Source: Phycicoccus sp. HDW14
Lineage (GTDB): Bacteria > Actinomycetota > Actinomycetes > Actinomycetales > Dermatophilaceae
Length of the DNA stretch: 64,000 nucleotides
NCBI RefSeq assembly: GCF_011383005.1
Contig: NZ_CP049935.1
Location: 806,001-870,000, forward strand
Direction: 5' to 3'
Of this stretch, positions 11,616-22,841 are shown in pieces; within the stretch, counting starts at the first letter, position 1; every line of letters starts with the position of its first letter. The translations under genes and the position numbers were made by a program. Below the pieces are notes generated by a model. That model worked only from the letters and a program-made list of their open reading frames with translations, was not told the origin of the DNA and searched no databases.

Positions 11616-12654
11616 GACCCGACGCGGTCGAACGCCGCGTCGGTGTCGCCCGGCGCGCCCGGGGCGGCCTGCTCGGTCGGCGCGATCGGCGGGGCCGGCG
11701 GCACCGGCGCCTCGAGGTCGAGGCTGTCGTGGGCGACGAAGTACGTCGGCCTGGCCTGGAGCGCCGAGTAGGTGCGCCCCACGTACTCGCCGAGGATGCC
11801 GACCGCCAGCAGCTGGACGGCGCCGACCGCCGAGACGATGACGACGGTGGAGGCCCAGCCGGGAGGGTGTTGCCGAGGAGCAGCCCGATGACCGCGTAGA
11901 GCAGGACGGCGACCGAGGCCACGCCACCGAAGAGCCCGAGCCAGGTGGCGAAGCGCAGCGGGGCGAGGGAGAACCCGGTGACGGCGTCGACCGAGAGCCG
12001 GATCATCTTGGTCAGCGGGTACTTCGACTCCCCGGCGGCCCGCGGCGCCCGCCGGTACCCGACCGAGGCGCTGGGGAAGCCCAGGGCCGGCACGACGAGG
12101 CGCAGCACCCGGTTGGACTCCGGCAGCGAGTTGACGGCGTCGACGGTGGCCCGCGACATCAGGCGGAAGTCACCGGCGTCGACGTGGGCGTCGACGTCGG
12201 AGAGGGCGCGGATGGAGCGGTAGAAGGCGCGGGCCGTCCAGCGCTTGAAGGCGGTGTCGCTGGAGCGGTCCTCGCGCACCCCGTAGACGACGTCGACGTG
12301 CTGCTCACGGGCCGTGGCGAGCATCTCGCCGATCGTCTCCGGGGGGTCCTGGAGGTCGGCGTCGATCGTGACGACGTAGGCGCCCCGGGCCCGCGCCAGA
12401 CCGGCCGAGATGGCCGCCTGGTGCCCGGAGTTGGCCCGCAGCCGCACGACGCGCACGGCATCCCACTCACGGCGCAGGCGCTGGAGGAGCACCGGCGTGG
12501 CGTCGCTGGAGCCGTCGTCGACGCAGAGCACCTCGTAGGTGACGCCCCAGGCCTCGGCGACCGGGCGCAGCCGCTCGACGAACAGGGGGAGGACCTCCTG
12601 CTCGTTGTACATCGGGACGACGACGCTGAGGTCGACGGGCGCGGCACCGGGCAT
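11600..12654 (-). CDS. Family 2 glycosyltransferase, GtrB/DPM-like with two membrane helices (apparent frameshift)
   Basis: About 351 residues after repair. The N-terminal GT-A domain has [35 protein letters not shown] (DxD metal site) and [13 protein letters not shown]. Two membrane helices follow ([21 protein letters not shown] and the helix after NTLPGWAST). The frame breaks at the GG opposite 11859-11860; an extra G gives [25 protein letters not shown] and the conserved [15 protein letters not shown] tail. Such enzymes transfer a sugar from a nucleotide donor to polyprenyl phosphate at the membrane, for wall glycopolymer or protein glycosylation. Sugar and acceptor cannot be told. The C-terminal ~45 residues are Pro/Ala-rich. 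Confidence 0.88.
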
Positions 12655-12741
12655 GGGGCCAAGGGTAGGACGGCAACCCGTGCGGCGCCTGTGCCGCGCC
12701 GTGAACGGGCTGTGGGGACGAGGCGGCCCCGACGAACGACG

Positions 12742-12773
12742 GAGGGCCCCCGAGTATGAGATCGGGGGCCCTC
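12742..12773 (-). terminator. Perfect 12-bp hairpin, probable terminator
   Basis: GAGGGCCCCCGA (12742-12753) and TCGGGGGCCCTC (12762-12773) form a perfect stem around an 8-base loop, with no U tract, as is common in high-GC actinobacteria. It is upstream of the glycosyltransferase, so it cannot end that gene, and no plus-strand gene leads into it. It best fits a minus-strand transcript arriving from 12775-13225. Confidence 0.6.
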
Positions 12774-13225
12774 ACCGGTAGCACGACCACCAGTCGAGAC
12801 TGAGCCGGTCGGTCCCTGCGGCGAGCCGCACAGAGGTCTGCCACGCGACGGTGGCGCCGTCCCCGGAGGGGCGGGCTTCGACTCGGGCCGTCGGCCGCAG
12901 CACCCGCGCCGTCGCGCGCGGCGTCCTCCCCCGTGAGGGTTCGAACGGCCTCTCCCCGGCGGACCGGTGAGGGGGCGAAGTGCCGTTATCCGAACGACCC
13001 ACCCCGGGACGGCCCGCGTCAGAAGGCCTTTCGGACTCCGACCGCCGAGGGGGCGTGGGGTCTGTTCTAGTGCTCCCGGAGGCCCCGGCACAAGCGGTTC
13101 CGCGAAGTTCCTCCGGCATCTCGCGCAGGCTCCCGGATGTCCACAGCCGCGGGTGCTCGACACCCCGGTCGTGCACACCCCTGTGGACGAAATCCGTGGA
13201 CAACGGGGACGGTACGCTGGGCCGC
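12774..13225. other. Intergenic stretch of ~450 bp without a recognised gene
   Basis: No open frame here has convincing coding character over its whole length. The minus strand has a short high-GC3 frame (about 40 codons from a GTG near 12905) that ends in SLDWWSCYR with its stop at 12772-12774, directly on the hairpin; this could be a small protein or chance. I looked for RNase P RNA, tmRNA, SRP RNA and 6S hallmarks and did not find them. The right part carries three DnaA-box-like GTCCAC motifs (13137-13203). Confidence 0.4.
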
Positions 13226-13483
13226 ATGTCGACGACCGCCACCCTGCTCGCCGCCGAGGAAGCCGTGCACGAGCTGCCGATCCCCCCGTGGTTCATCGGG
13301 GTCATCGCCCTGCTCGTGTTCGCGTTCATGCTCGGTGTCACGTGGTCCTTCCGCGGGACGCACAACAAGTACGCGCGCCCCGAGTACGGCGACGGCACCC
13401 CCGCCGGCTCGCAGACCGCCCCCGGGCACGACGACGCGTCGCACCCCGAGTCGCACTGGCCCGAGCACCCGGGGCACCACTGA
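13226..13483 (+). CDS. Small single-pass membrane protein
   Basis: 85 residues, ATG 13226. There is one clear membrane helix ([20 protein letters not shown], ~residues 20-39), then a short cytoplasmic-looking tail rich in Gly, Pro and His (ending HWPEHPGHH). No enzyme motif is present. The stop is 11 bases before the nadD start, so it is probably translated with nadD. Function unknown. Confidence 0.75.
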   Translation: MSTTATLLAAEEAVHELPIPPWFIGVIALLVFAFMLGVTWSFRGTHNKYARPEYGDGTPAGSQTAPGHDDASHPESHWPEHPGHH

Positions 13484-13494
13484 GCGACCGGCCG

Positions 13495-14079
13495 GTGCGC
13501 CTCGGGGTGATGGGCGGGACCTTCGACCCCGTCCACCACGGCCACCTCGTCGCCGCCTCCGAGGTCCAGGCGCTGCTCGGGCTGGACGAGGTCGTCTTCG
13601 TCCCCACCGGGCAGCCGTGGCAGAAGGAGGAGCGGGAGGTCTCGCCCGCCGAGCACCGGTACCTCATGACCGTCGTCGCGACGGCCTCCAACCCGCGCTT
13701 CACCGTCTCGCGGGTCGACATCGACCGCGAGGGCCTCACCTACACCGTCGACACCCTGCGCGACCTGCGGGCCCAGCGTCCCGACGCCGAGCTGTTCTTC
13801 ATCACCGGCGCCGACGCCCTGGCCCAGATCCTGTCGTGGAAGGACGCCGACGAGCTCTGGGACCTCGCGCACTTCGTCGGCGTCACCCGGCCCGGCTACG
13901 TGCTCAGCGAGCTCGGGCTGCCGGCCGACCGGGTCACCCTCCAGGAGGTCCCCGCGATGGCCATCTCCTCCACCGACTGCCGGGAGCGGGTGCGGGCCGG
14001 CGAGCCGGTCTGGTACCTCGTGCCCGACGGCGTCGTCCAGTACATCTCCAAGCACCACCTCTACCGAGGAGCACCGTGA
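13495..14079 (+). CDS. nadD: Nicotinate-nucleotide adenylyltransferase
   Basis: 194 residues from GTG 13495. [19 protein letters not shown] carries the GGTFDPxHxGH nucleotidyltransferase signature; [18 protein letters not shown] and the C-terminal [10 protein letters not shown] (ISSTxIR-type motif) complete the NadD pattern. It joins nicotinate mononucleotide to ATP to give deamido-NAD in the essential NAD pathway. Its stop overlaps the rsfS start by four bases (GTGA), and together with rsfS it forms the usual actinobacterial pair. Confidence 0.95.
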   Translation: MRLGVMGGTFDPVHHGHLVAASEVQALLGLDEVVFVPTGQPWQKEEREVSPAEHRYLMTVVATASNPRFTVSRVDIDREGLTYTVDTLRDLRAQRPDAELFFITGADALAQILSWKDADELWDLAHFVGVTRPGYVLSELGLPADRVTLQEVPAMAISSTDCRERVRAGEPVWYLVPDGVVQYISKHHLYRGAP

Positions 14080-14456
14080 CAGCCACCGACAGGGCCCTCG
14101 AGCTCGCCCGCGCCGCGGCCACCGCCGCGTCCGACAAGCTCGCGACCACCATCACCGCCATCGACGTGTCCGACCAGCTCGCGCTGACCGACGTCTTCGT
14201 CATCGTCTCGGCCGAGTCCGAGCGGCAGGTGGGGTCGATCGTCGACGAGGTCGAGGACGTCCTGCGCGCCCTCGGCTCCAAGCCCATCCGCCGTGAGGGA
14301 CAGCGCGAGGGCCGCTGGGTGCTCATCGACTTCGGCGACATCGTCGTGCACGTGCAGCACGACGAGGAGCGCGAGTTCTACGAGCTCGAGCGGCTCTGGA
14401 AGGACTGCCCGGCGCTCGACCTGGGCGTCGTCGGCACCGAGCAGGGCGGTCGGTGA
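14076..14456 (+). CDS. rsfS: Ribosome silencing factor RsfS
   Basis: 126 residues, GTG 14076. The DUF143/Iojap core is clear: [55 protein letters not shown] and [13 protein letters not shown]. RsfS binds L14 on the 50S subunit and blocks subunit joining during starvation. It overlaps nadD upstream and the phosphatase gene downstream (GTGA at 14453-14456), so the three are translationally coupled. Confidence 0.95.
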   Translation: MTATDRALELARAAATAASDKLATTITAIDVSDQLALTDVFVIVSAESERQVGSIVDEVEDVLRALGSKPIRREGQREGRWVLIDFGDIVVHVQHDEEREFYELERLWKDCPALDLGVVGTEQGGR

Positions 14457-15112
14457 CCCCGGAGGCCGTCGGCCCGCGCCGCGTCGTCGTCCTGCGCCAC
14501 GGTGAGACGACGCACAACGCGGCGGGCATCTGGCAGGGCCAGCTCGACACCCCGCTCTCGGAGCGCGGGGAACGGCAGGCGGCGCTGGCCGGGCCCGCCG
14601 TCGCCGCGCTCGGGCCGGTGCGCGTCGTCACCTCCGACCTCCAGCGCGCCCGACGCACCGGCGAGGCGGTGGCGTCGGCGGCCGGCGTGCCGCTGCTCGA
14701 GGATGCCCGGCTGCGCGAGATCCACGCCGGGGGATGGCAGGGGCTGACCAACGTCCAGGTCGCCGAGGGGTGGCCGGACGAGCGGGCCGCCGTGCTGCGC
14801 GGCGAGGACGTGCCCCGCGGCGGTGACGGCGAGACGATGGCCGACGTCGTGGCCCGGGTCGCCGAGGCCGTGGGGGAGCACCTCGAGGGCCTCGGGCCGG
14901 GGGAGTGCCTCGTCGTGTCGACGCACGGAGCGGCGGGGCGGGCGGCCGTCGGATGGCTGCTCGGGCTCGACCAGCCGACCGCCTGGCGGGTGCTCGGCGG
15001 GCTCGGCAACTGCTGCTGGGGCGAGCTCTCCGAGGGGCGCGAGGGGTGGCGGCTGCGGACCTGGAACACCTCCGCGGGGCTGTCGGCCCCCGACCCCACG
15101 ATGCCGCCCTGA
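14453..15112 (+). CDS. Histidine phosphatase family protein (phosphoglycerate-mutase-like)
   Basis: 219 residues, GTG 14453. VVLRHGETTHN carries the RHG motif with the phosphorylated His. SDLQRARRTGEAVA, LREIHAGGWQG and VVSTHGAAGRAAVGWLL supply the remaining catalytic Arg and second His. Members include phosphoglycerate mutase-like enzymes and broad phosphatases; in actinobacteria this gene routinely follows rsfS and its substrate is not firmly known. It ends 65 bases before the tRNA-Ala gene. Confidence 0.9.
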   Translation: MTPEAVGPRRVVVLRHGETTHNAAGIWQGQLDTPLSERGERQAALAGPAVAALGPVRVVTSDLQRARRTGEAVASAAGVPLLEDARLREIHAGGWQGLTNVQVAEGWPDERAAVLRGEDVPRGGDGETMADVVARVAEAVGEHLEGLGPGECLVVSTHGAAGRAAVGWLLGLDQPTAWRVLGGLGNCCWGELSEGREGWRLRTWNTSAGLSAPDPTMPP

Positions 15113-15119
15113 GGTCGAT

Positions 15120-15148
15120 TTGGGGGAGCGGCAGGCCGTCTGTAGACT
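15120..15148 (+). promoter_or_regulatory. Promoter of the tRNA-Ala gene
   Basis: TTGGGG (15120-15125) and TAGACT (15143-15148) are spaced by 17 bases, 29 bases ahead of the mature tRNA 5' end. This resembles the TTGGAG/TAGTCT pair before rplU. Confidence 0.6.
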
Positions 15149-15177
15149 CGCCGTCGCCCCTTCGGGGTCTCCCACTC

Positions 15178-15252
<75 letters not shown>

Positions 15253-15254
15253 GC

Positions 15255-15297
15255 ACGACGCAGGGCCCGGCACGTTTTTCGCCGGGCCCTGCGTCGT
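15255..15297 (+). terminator. Rho-independent terminator after tRNA-Ala
   Basis: A perfect 17-bp inverted repeat (ACGACGCAGGGCCCGGC / GCCGGGCCCTGCGTCGT) surrounds a 9-base loop holding five T residues (ACGTTTTTC). It begins 5 bases after the tRNA. Confidence 0.9.
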
Positions 15298-15406
15298 TCC
15301 CGGGCTCTGCTCCCGGCGAGGTGCGGGGGTCCGGGTGCCAGCGCACGCGCAGCCGCGCAGGTCGCACGGAGCCGGGCGTTCGCCGGATGTTCCACGGTGC
15401 GGAACC

Positions 15407-15435
15407 GTCTTGTCTTGACGGATTCAAGACAAGAC
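15407..15435 (+). promoter_or_regulatory. FurA-type operator upstream of furA-katG
   Basis: A perfect palindrome with 12-bp arms (GTCTTGTCTTGA, TCAAGACAAGAC) and the 5-base centre CGGAT lies 14 bases before the furA start. The form TTGAcggatTCAA matches the known actinobacterial FurA autoregulatory box upstream of furA-katG/catC. FurA would repress the operon here until oxidised by peroxide. Confidence 0.85.
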
Positions 15436-15449
15436 GACAGGGTGGAGCC

Positions 15450-15880
15450 ATGGTTCGAGACGAGGGCCCGCGCAGCTCCTGCGTGCCGCCGGACTCCGCG
15501 TGACGCGTCCCCGCCTCGAGGTGCTCGCGGCCGTCCACGACCACCCGCACGCCGACACCGCGACCCTGCTGCGCGTCGTGCGCGAGCCGCTTCCGGCGGT
15601 GTCGCACCAGGCCGTCTACGACTCCCTGCACACCCTCACCGACGCCGGACTCGTCCGTGCCATCCAGCCCGCCGGCTCGGCCACCCGCTACGAGGCCCGC
15701 GTGGGCGACAACCACCACCACGTCGTGTGCCGCGGCTGCGGCGTCGTGGCCGACGTCGACTGCGCCGTCGGCGAGACCCCCTGCCTCCACCCGTCCGACG
15801 CCCACGGCTTCGCGCTCGACGAGGCCGAGGTCGTCTACTGGGGGCGCTGCCCGCAGTGCCTCGCCGCGACGACCCCCTGA
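15450..15880 (+). CDS. furA: Fur-family redox regulator FurA (apparent frameshift)
   Basis: About 143 residues after repair. ATG 15450 gives MVRDEGP, then one base is missing near 15470; adding a G gives [20 protein letters not shown], the expected winged-helix start. The rest is intact: [19 protein letters not shown] (recognition helix), [12 protein letters not shown] with the metal-site His and first CxxC, and RCPQC as the second CxxC. FurA represses katG. katG starts 81 bases downstream and the autoregulatory palindrome is just upstream. Confidence 0.9.
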
Positions 15881-15895
15881 CGCAGCCGACCCTGA

Positions 15896-18159
<2,264 letters not shown>

Positions 18160-18177
18160 GGCGCTGACCTCCGACGT

Positions 18178-18215
18178 CCGCGGCCCGGCTCCCCGTGTGG
18201 GGAGCCGGGCCGCGG
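18178..18215 (+). terminator. Terminator after katG
   Basis: CCGCGGCCCGGCTCCCC and GGGGAGCCGGGCCGCGG form a perfect 17-bp stem with a GTGT loop, 18 bases after the katG stop. As a perfect inverted repeat it may also serve the convergent tag operon. Confidence 0.85.
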
Positions 18216-18238
18216 GCGTCGCTGGGGGAGTGGCCTGC

Positions 18239-18844
18239 TCAGCCGGGCCAGACCCCGCTGCTGCCACGGCGGTGGCTGCCGAGCAGGTGGGTGTCGACGA
18301 TGCCGAGGGCCTCCATGAGGGCGTACATCGTCGTCGGTCCGACGAAGGCGAAGCCCTTGCGCTTCAACGCCTTCGACAACGCCAGTGACTCGGGGGAGGT
18401 GGTCGGGACGTCGTCGTGGGAGTGCGGTCGGGGCGTGTCGGCCGGCCGGAAGGACCAGACGAACGCGGCCAGGTCGCCGTCCGGGTCCTCGCGCAGGGCG
18501 AGGGTGGCCCCGGCGTTGGTGATCGTCGCGAGGACCTTGGCGCGGTTGCGGACGATGCCGGCGTCGGCCATCAGGCGGGCGACGTCGCGGTCGTCGTAGC
18601 GGGCGACGGCCTCGGGGTCGAAGCCGTCGAACGCCTCCCGGAAGGCCGGCCGCTTGCGCAGGATGGTCGCCCACGACAGCCCGGACTGGAAGGCCTCGAG
18701 CGAGAGCCGCTCGAACACGCCGCGCTCGTCGCGCACCGGCATCCCCCACTCGGTGTCGTAGTACGCGCGCAGCAACGGGTCGGTGGCCGCCCAAGTGGGT
18801 CGGGCGAGACCGTCGTCGCCGACGACGAGCCCGGAGTCGCTCAC
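18239..18844 (-). CDS. tag: DNA-3-methyladenine glycosylase I
   Basis: 201 residues, ATG 18844. The Tag family pattern is seen: YYDTEWGMPVRDERGVFERL, LEAFQSGLSWATILRKRP, DAGIVRNRAKV and the C-terminal KALKRKGFAFVGPTTMYALM with IVDTH. Tag excises 3-methyladenine from alkylated DNA. It is last in an apparent three-gene operon with glutathione peroxidase and a metallophosphoesterase (7-base gap to the latter). The usual Tag zinc site has an N-terminal Cys; none is visible at the start here, which is unusual. Confidence 0.9.
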   Translation of the reverse strand: MSDSGLVVGDDGLARPTWAATDPLLRAYYDTEWGMPVRDERGVFERLSLEAFQSGLSWATILRKRPAFREAFDGFDPEAVARYDDRDVARLMADAGIVRNRAKVLATITNAGATLALREDPDGDLAAFVWSFRPADTPRPHSHDDVPTTSPESLALSKALKRKGFAFVGPTTMYALMEALGIVDTHLLGSHRRGSSGVWPG

Positions 18845-18851
18845 CGGCGCG

Positions 18852-19996
18852 TCACCCCCGCCTCAGCGTGATGATCGGTACCTCCGGGGGTGCGAGCACC
18901 CGGATGGCCGGCCCCCACGCGCCCGCGCCCCGCGACGTGACCACGGGGACGTCGCCGACCGTGGCAAGACCGTCGACCATCGGCTGCTGCAGCGGGACGA
19001 GGTGGCGCAGCGGCCACATCTGCCCGCCGTGCGTGTGGCCGGAGACCTGGAGGTCGACGCCACGTCCCTCGACCGCGAGGACCTGGCGCGGCTGGTGGGC
19101 CATCAGGAGCGTGTAGCCGGCGGGGTCGGTGCCGTCGAGCGCAGCGTCGTAGTCGGGGACGAACGCGCCTCCGCCCGAGTAGTCGTGGACGCCGGCGAGG
19201 GTGATGCTCGCGCCGTCGCGCTCGAGGGGGACCGCGCTGTTCTTGAGCACCGTCAGGCCGAGGTCCTCGAAGGCGCTGACCCAGTTGGCGGTGTCGCGGT
19301 ACATCTCGTGGTTGCCCGTGGTGACGAAGACGCCGAGGGGCGCCTCGAGGTCGGCGAGCGGGGCGATCTCCTGGGCATAGCGCTCGGCGTACCCGTCGAC
19401 GAGGTCGCCGGCGATGAGCACCACGTCGGGGCGCTGGGCGTTGACGAGGTCGACGACCCGGCGGGTGAAGCCGGAGCTGCGCACCGCCCCGGCGTGCAGG
19501 TCGGTGAGCAGCGCGACCCTGGCCCCGTCGAGCTGCACGGGGAGCTGGGGCGAGGCGACCTCCAGCGGGGTGACCGTGGGACGGGCGGCCTCGACCGCTC
19601 CGTAGCCGGTGACCGCGACGGCGAGGGCGGCGACGAGCGGCGCAGCGACCCGGTTCAGGCGGCGCCGGCCGGCCCGCCCCGGTCGTGGCGCCAGCGGAAC
19701 AGCGCCACGAGGCCGCTGACCACGGCCAGTGGCACGAGCCCGATGAACAGGTAGAGGCAGGTGGCGAGGAAGGCCTGGCCGGTCCACGCGACCGGGCGCA
19801 TGGTGTCGGGGCTCCACGCCGCGCCCCAGACGTCGAAGCCCTCGAGCGCTGCGGCGAGCAGCGCGGCGAGGACGACGGCCACGACCCACGGCACCCAGCG
19901 CCGACCCCAGCGGGGTGCGACGGCGAGCCGGTGCCAGACGAAGAGGAGGAAGAGCGCGAAGACGCCGATCGGCACGAGGGCCGCGAGGGTGCTCAT
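18852..19996 (-). CDS. Membrane-anchored metallophosphoesterase (apparent frameshift)
   Basis: About 381 residues after repair. ATG 19996 overlaps the glutathione peroxidase stop (ATGA). The first ~110 residues hold three membrane helices (e.g. [39 protein letters not shown]). The frame breaks at the C-run 19677-19680; one extra base continues into [19 protein letters not shown] and the YkuE-like phosphoesterase domain: [20 protein letters not shown], and [11 protein letters not shown] for the dinuclear metal centre. Relatives act outside the membrane on lipid or nucleotide phosphates; the substrate is unknown. Read without repair it would be two overlapping ORFs. Confidence 0.85.
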
Positions 19997-20493
19997 CCCT
20001 CGGCGGTCGCCCCGGCGGCCAGCGCGGCGCGCGCGTCGGCGGTGATGTCCTTGGGCTCGGTGTTGGGGGCGTAGCGCTCGATGACCGTGCCGTCGCGGGC
20101 GACGAGGAACTTCGTGAAGTTCCACTTGATGCGTCCGCCGAGCAGGCCCTTCTTCTCGGACTTCAGCCACTCGAAGAGGGGGTGGGCGTCGTCGCCGTTG
20201 ACGTCGACCTTGGCGAACATCGGGAAGGTGACGCCGTAGTTCATCTGGCAGAACTCGCCGATCTCCTCCTCGGTGCCGGGCTCCTGACCGCCGAACTGGT
20301 TGCAGGGGAAGCCGAGCACGGTGAAGCCCTCGTCCTTGAGCTCCTCGTAGAGGGACTCCAGGCCCTCGAGCTGCGGGGTGAACCCGCACTTGCTGGCGGT
20401 GTTGACGACGAGGACGACATCACCGGAGTAGTCGGAGAGGGAGCGCTCCTGGCCGGTGAGGGTCGTCGCGGAGAAGTCGGAGAGGGTGGTCAT
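19993..20493 (-). CDS. Glutathione peroxidase-family thiol peroxidase
   Basis: 166 residues, ATG 20493. [11 protein letters not shown] contains the peroxidatic Cys (TGC, not selenocysteine); [10 protein letters not shown] and [10 protein letters not shown] give the Gln and Trp of the catalytic tetrad. Cys-type members in bacteria without glutathione generally use thioredoxin, which is the likely reductant here. First gene of the operon with the metallophosphoesterase and tag, divergent from the flavin monooxygenase. Confidence 0.93.
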   Translation of the reverse strand: MTTLSDFSATTLTGQERSLSDYSGDVVLVVNTASKCGFTPQLEGLESLYEELKDEGFTVLGFPCNQFGGQEPGTEEEIGEFCQMNYGVTFPMFAKVDVNGDDAHPLFEWLKSEKKGLLGGRIKWNFTKFLVARDGTVIERYAPNTEPKDITADARAALAAGATAEG

Positions 20494-20566
20494 GGCGTCA
20501 TCGTCGCACGGCGTCCTGACGGGGCTGCTCCTCGGGCGAGGACCCTCGACGGGCCCGGCATAGCCT

Positions 20567-22044
20567 GTGGCCGTGCCCCACGACCCGATGGCCCCGCCGC
20601 CCCTCGACGTCGACGTGCTCGTGGTCGGGGCGGGCATCTCCGGCATCGACACCGCCTGCCGTCTCGCGATGCACTGCCCCGACCTGACGTGGGCGGTCCT
20701 CGAGGCCCGGTCGGCGACCGGCGGCACCTGGGACCTCTTCCGCTACCCGGGCATCCGCTCCGACTCGGACATGTACACCCTCGGGTTCCCGTTCCGCCCC
20801 TGGCGCGGGGCGACCTCCATCGCCTCGGCCGAGGAGATCCTCCGGTACGTGCGCGACACGGCCGACGAGCACGGGGTCACCGAGCGGACCCACCTCGGGC
20901 AGCGGGTGACCCGGCTGGCGTGGTCGAGCGAGGACTCCCGCTGGACGGTGACGGCCCGGACGGACTCCGGGGAGGTGCTCGAGCACCGGGCGCGGTTCGT
21001 GCACGTCGCGACCGGCTACTACGCGTACGACTCCGGTCACGTGGTCGAGTTCCCGCGCCAGGAGTCGTTCACCGGCGAGGTGGTGCACCCGCAGCACTGG
21101 CCGCACGACTTGGAGGTCGCCGGGCGGCGGTTCGTCGTGGTCGGCAGCGGGGCGACCGCCATCACCCTCGTGCCGGCGCTGGTGGCCGCCGGGGCGGCGC
21201 ACGTGACGATGCTCCAGCGCTCGCCGAGCTACGTCGCGGCGCTGCCGAACCGCGACGTCGTGGCCGACGGCCTGCGGCGGGTGCTGCCGGGGCGCGCCGC
21301 GCACTCGCTGGTGCGGGCCAAGAACGTGGCGCTGTCCAGCGTCAGCTACCAGGCGCTGCGGCGCTTCCCGAGGGTGGGCGGCGCCTGCTGCGTCGGCGGC
21401 TGGTCGAGCGGCTGCCGGAGGGGTATCCCGTCGACACGCACTTCAACCCGCGCTACGACCCGTGGGACCAGCGCGTCTGCGTCGCGCCCGACGGCGACCT
21501 GCTCGACGTCCTGGCCGACGGCTCGGCCGAGGTGGTGACGGCGCAGATCGAGGGGTTCGAGCCGTCGGGGGTTCGCCTGGCTGGGGGCTCAGTGCTGCCG
21601 GCCGACGTCGTCGTGACCGCCACCGGGCTGCGCCTCGAGGTCGGCGGGGGAGCGGAGGTGGTGGTCGACGGGTCGCCGGTCGACCTCGCGGGCACCCACG
21701 TCTACAAGGGCTGCATGCTGTCCGGGGTGCCGAACCTCGCCCTGTCGGTGGGGTACACGAACGCCAGCTGGACGCTGCGCGCCGACCTCACCGCGCGCTG
21801 GGTCTGCCACCTGCTGCAGCACCTCGACCGGCACGGGCTGTCCGTGGCGACGCCGCGGTGGGACGGGTCGGGCGGGGATGACCGGCCGCTGCTCGACCTG
21901 ACGTCCGGCTACGTCCGGCGCGGCGAGCACCTGCTGCCGCGCCAGGGCTCACGCCGACCGTGGCGGGTGGTGCAGAGCTACGTTTACGACCTGGCCGTCA
22001 CCCGCCTCGGCCGCATCGACGACGGGGTGCTGGAGCTGCGCTGA
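20567..22044 (+). CDS. Flavin-containing monooxygenase, FMO/Baeyer-Villiger type (apparent frameshift)
   Basis: About 492 residues after repair. Starts at GTG 20567 (or 20573). FAD-binding [15 protein letters not shown], then [19 protein letters not shown], the characteristic FMO/BVMO segment, and NADPH-binding [16 protein letters not shown]. The frame breaks in the G-run at 21375-21377; one G gives [20 protein letters not shown] and continues through [17 protein letters not shown] and VVTATGL to the C-terminus. Such enzymes insert one oxygen into ketones, sulphides or amines. The convergent MarR gene may be its regulator, but that is inference. Confidence 0.88.
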
Positions 22045-22680
22045 CCGTGCCGGCAGCCGGCGGCGCGGCCCTCGGCGCTGGCGCGAGGGCGGCCGGTCGG
22101 ACAGGGCGTGCAGGAGGTGGAGGAGGGCGTCGACCTCCTCCGGCTCAAGGCCCTCCAGCCAGATGGCGGTGAGCTCGCGGAGCTCCTGTTCGATCGCACC
22201 GAGCACGACGCGTCCGTGCTCGGTGATCTCGGTGCGTCGCGTGCGCAGGTCGAGCCACCCGGGCTCACGGCTGACGAGTCCCGCACCCTCGAGCCCGAGG
22301 AGGAGCCGGCTGACCCTGCGTTCGGAGAGCACGAGGTACTCGGCGAGGTTGACGCCGGACGAGGGCTTCTCCCGCAGCCGGCGCAGGGCGTCGACGGCAA
22401 GGGGAGTGAGGCCGCGAGCCGACTCGGGGAGCGCCCGGGAGAGCTCGCGGTCGACCTGGGCGCTGGCCTGGCGGAGCAGGGCAGGAAGGTTGCGGGGGTC
22501 GTCCGGCAGCGGTCGTTCCCAGCGACGCGGGAGGTCGGCCCGGATGCCATGACGAACCGCAAGGTGCTCGTGGAGGCGGAGCCACGGGGAGTGCTCCTGC
22601 GCCTCGCTCTCCGGGATGCCGCGCCGGCGGGTCCAGGACGGCGACCGGCGGCGCGATGGCTCGGGTGTTCCTGTGGTCAT
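21949..22680 (-). CDS. MarR-family transcriptional regulator
   Basis: 243 residues, ATG 22680. The winged-helix region is residues ~95-170: RGLTPLAVDALRRLREKP, GVNLAEYLVLSERRVSRLLLGLEGAGLVSREP and RRTEITEHGRVVL, as in MarR proteins that bind inverted repeats and respond to small molecules. The last ~40 residues are unlike the family, and the ORF overlaps the convergent monooxygenase by 96 bases, so the true end may be nearer 22050 with a lost base. It is unusually long at the N-terminus (~60 extra residues). A 21-bp palindromic array lies 160 bases upstream. Confidence 0.75.
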   Translation of the reverse strand: MTTGTPEPSRRRSPSWTRRRGIPESEAQEHSPWLRLHEHLAVRHGIRADLPRRWERPLPDDPRNLPALLRQASAQVDRELSRALPESARGLTPLAVDALRRLREKPSSGVNLAEYLVLSERRVSRLLLGLEGAGLVSREPGWLDLRTRRTEITEHGRVVLGAIEQELRELTAIWLEGLEPEEVDALLHLLHALSDRPPSRQRRGPRRRLPARSAQLQHPVVDAAEAGDGQVVNVALHHPPRSA

Positions 22681-22841
22681 CGGCGGCTCCCTCCGGCGGA
22701 TGAGGTGATCCTGCCCCGACGTGAGGTCATCTCGCCCGCGTCATCCACAGCGCCGCGGTGGAGCTGGGTTGCTCTACCCCCGGGCGCGGCACGCCGCAAT
22801 GCCCGGTGAGCCGGCCCACCGGGAGCATGGTGTGTCGTCCC

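Noticed and set aside
12940..12955. tRNA T-arm-like GAGGGTTCGAAC
   Set aside because: No acceptor, D or anticodon stems fit around it.
13137..13203. Replication origin
   Set aside because: Only three imperfect boxes, no AT-rich segment and no dnaA or dnaN nearby.
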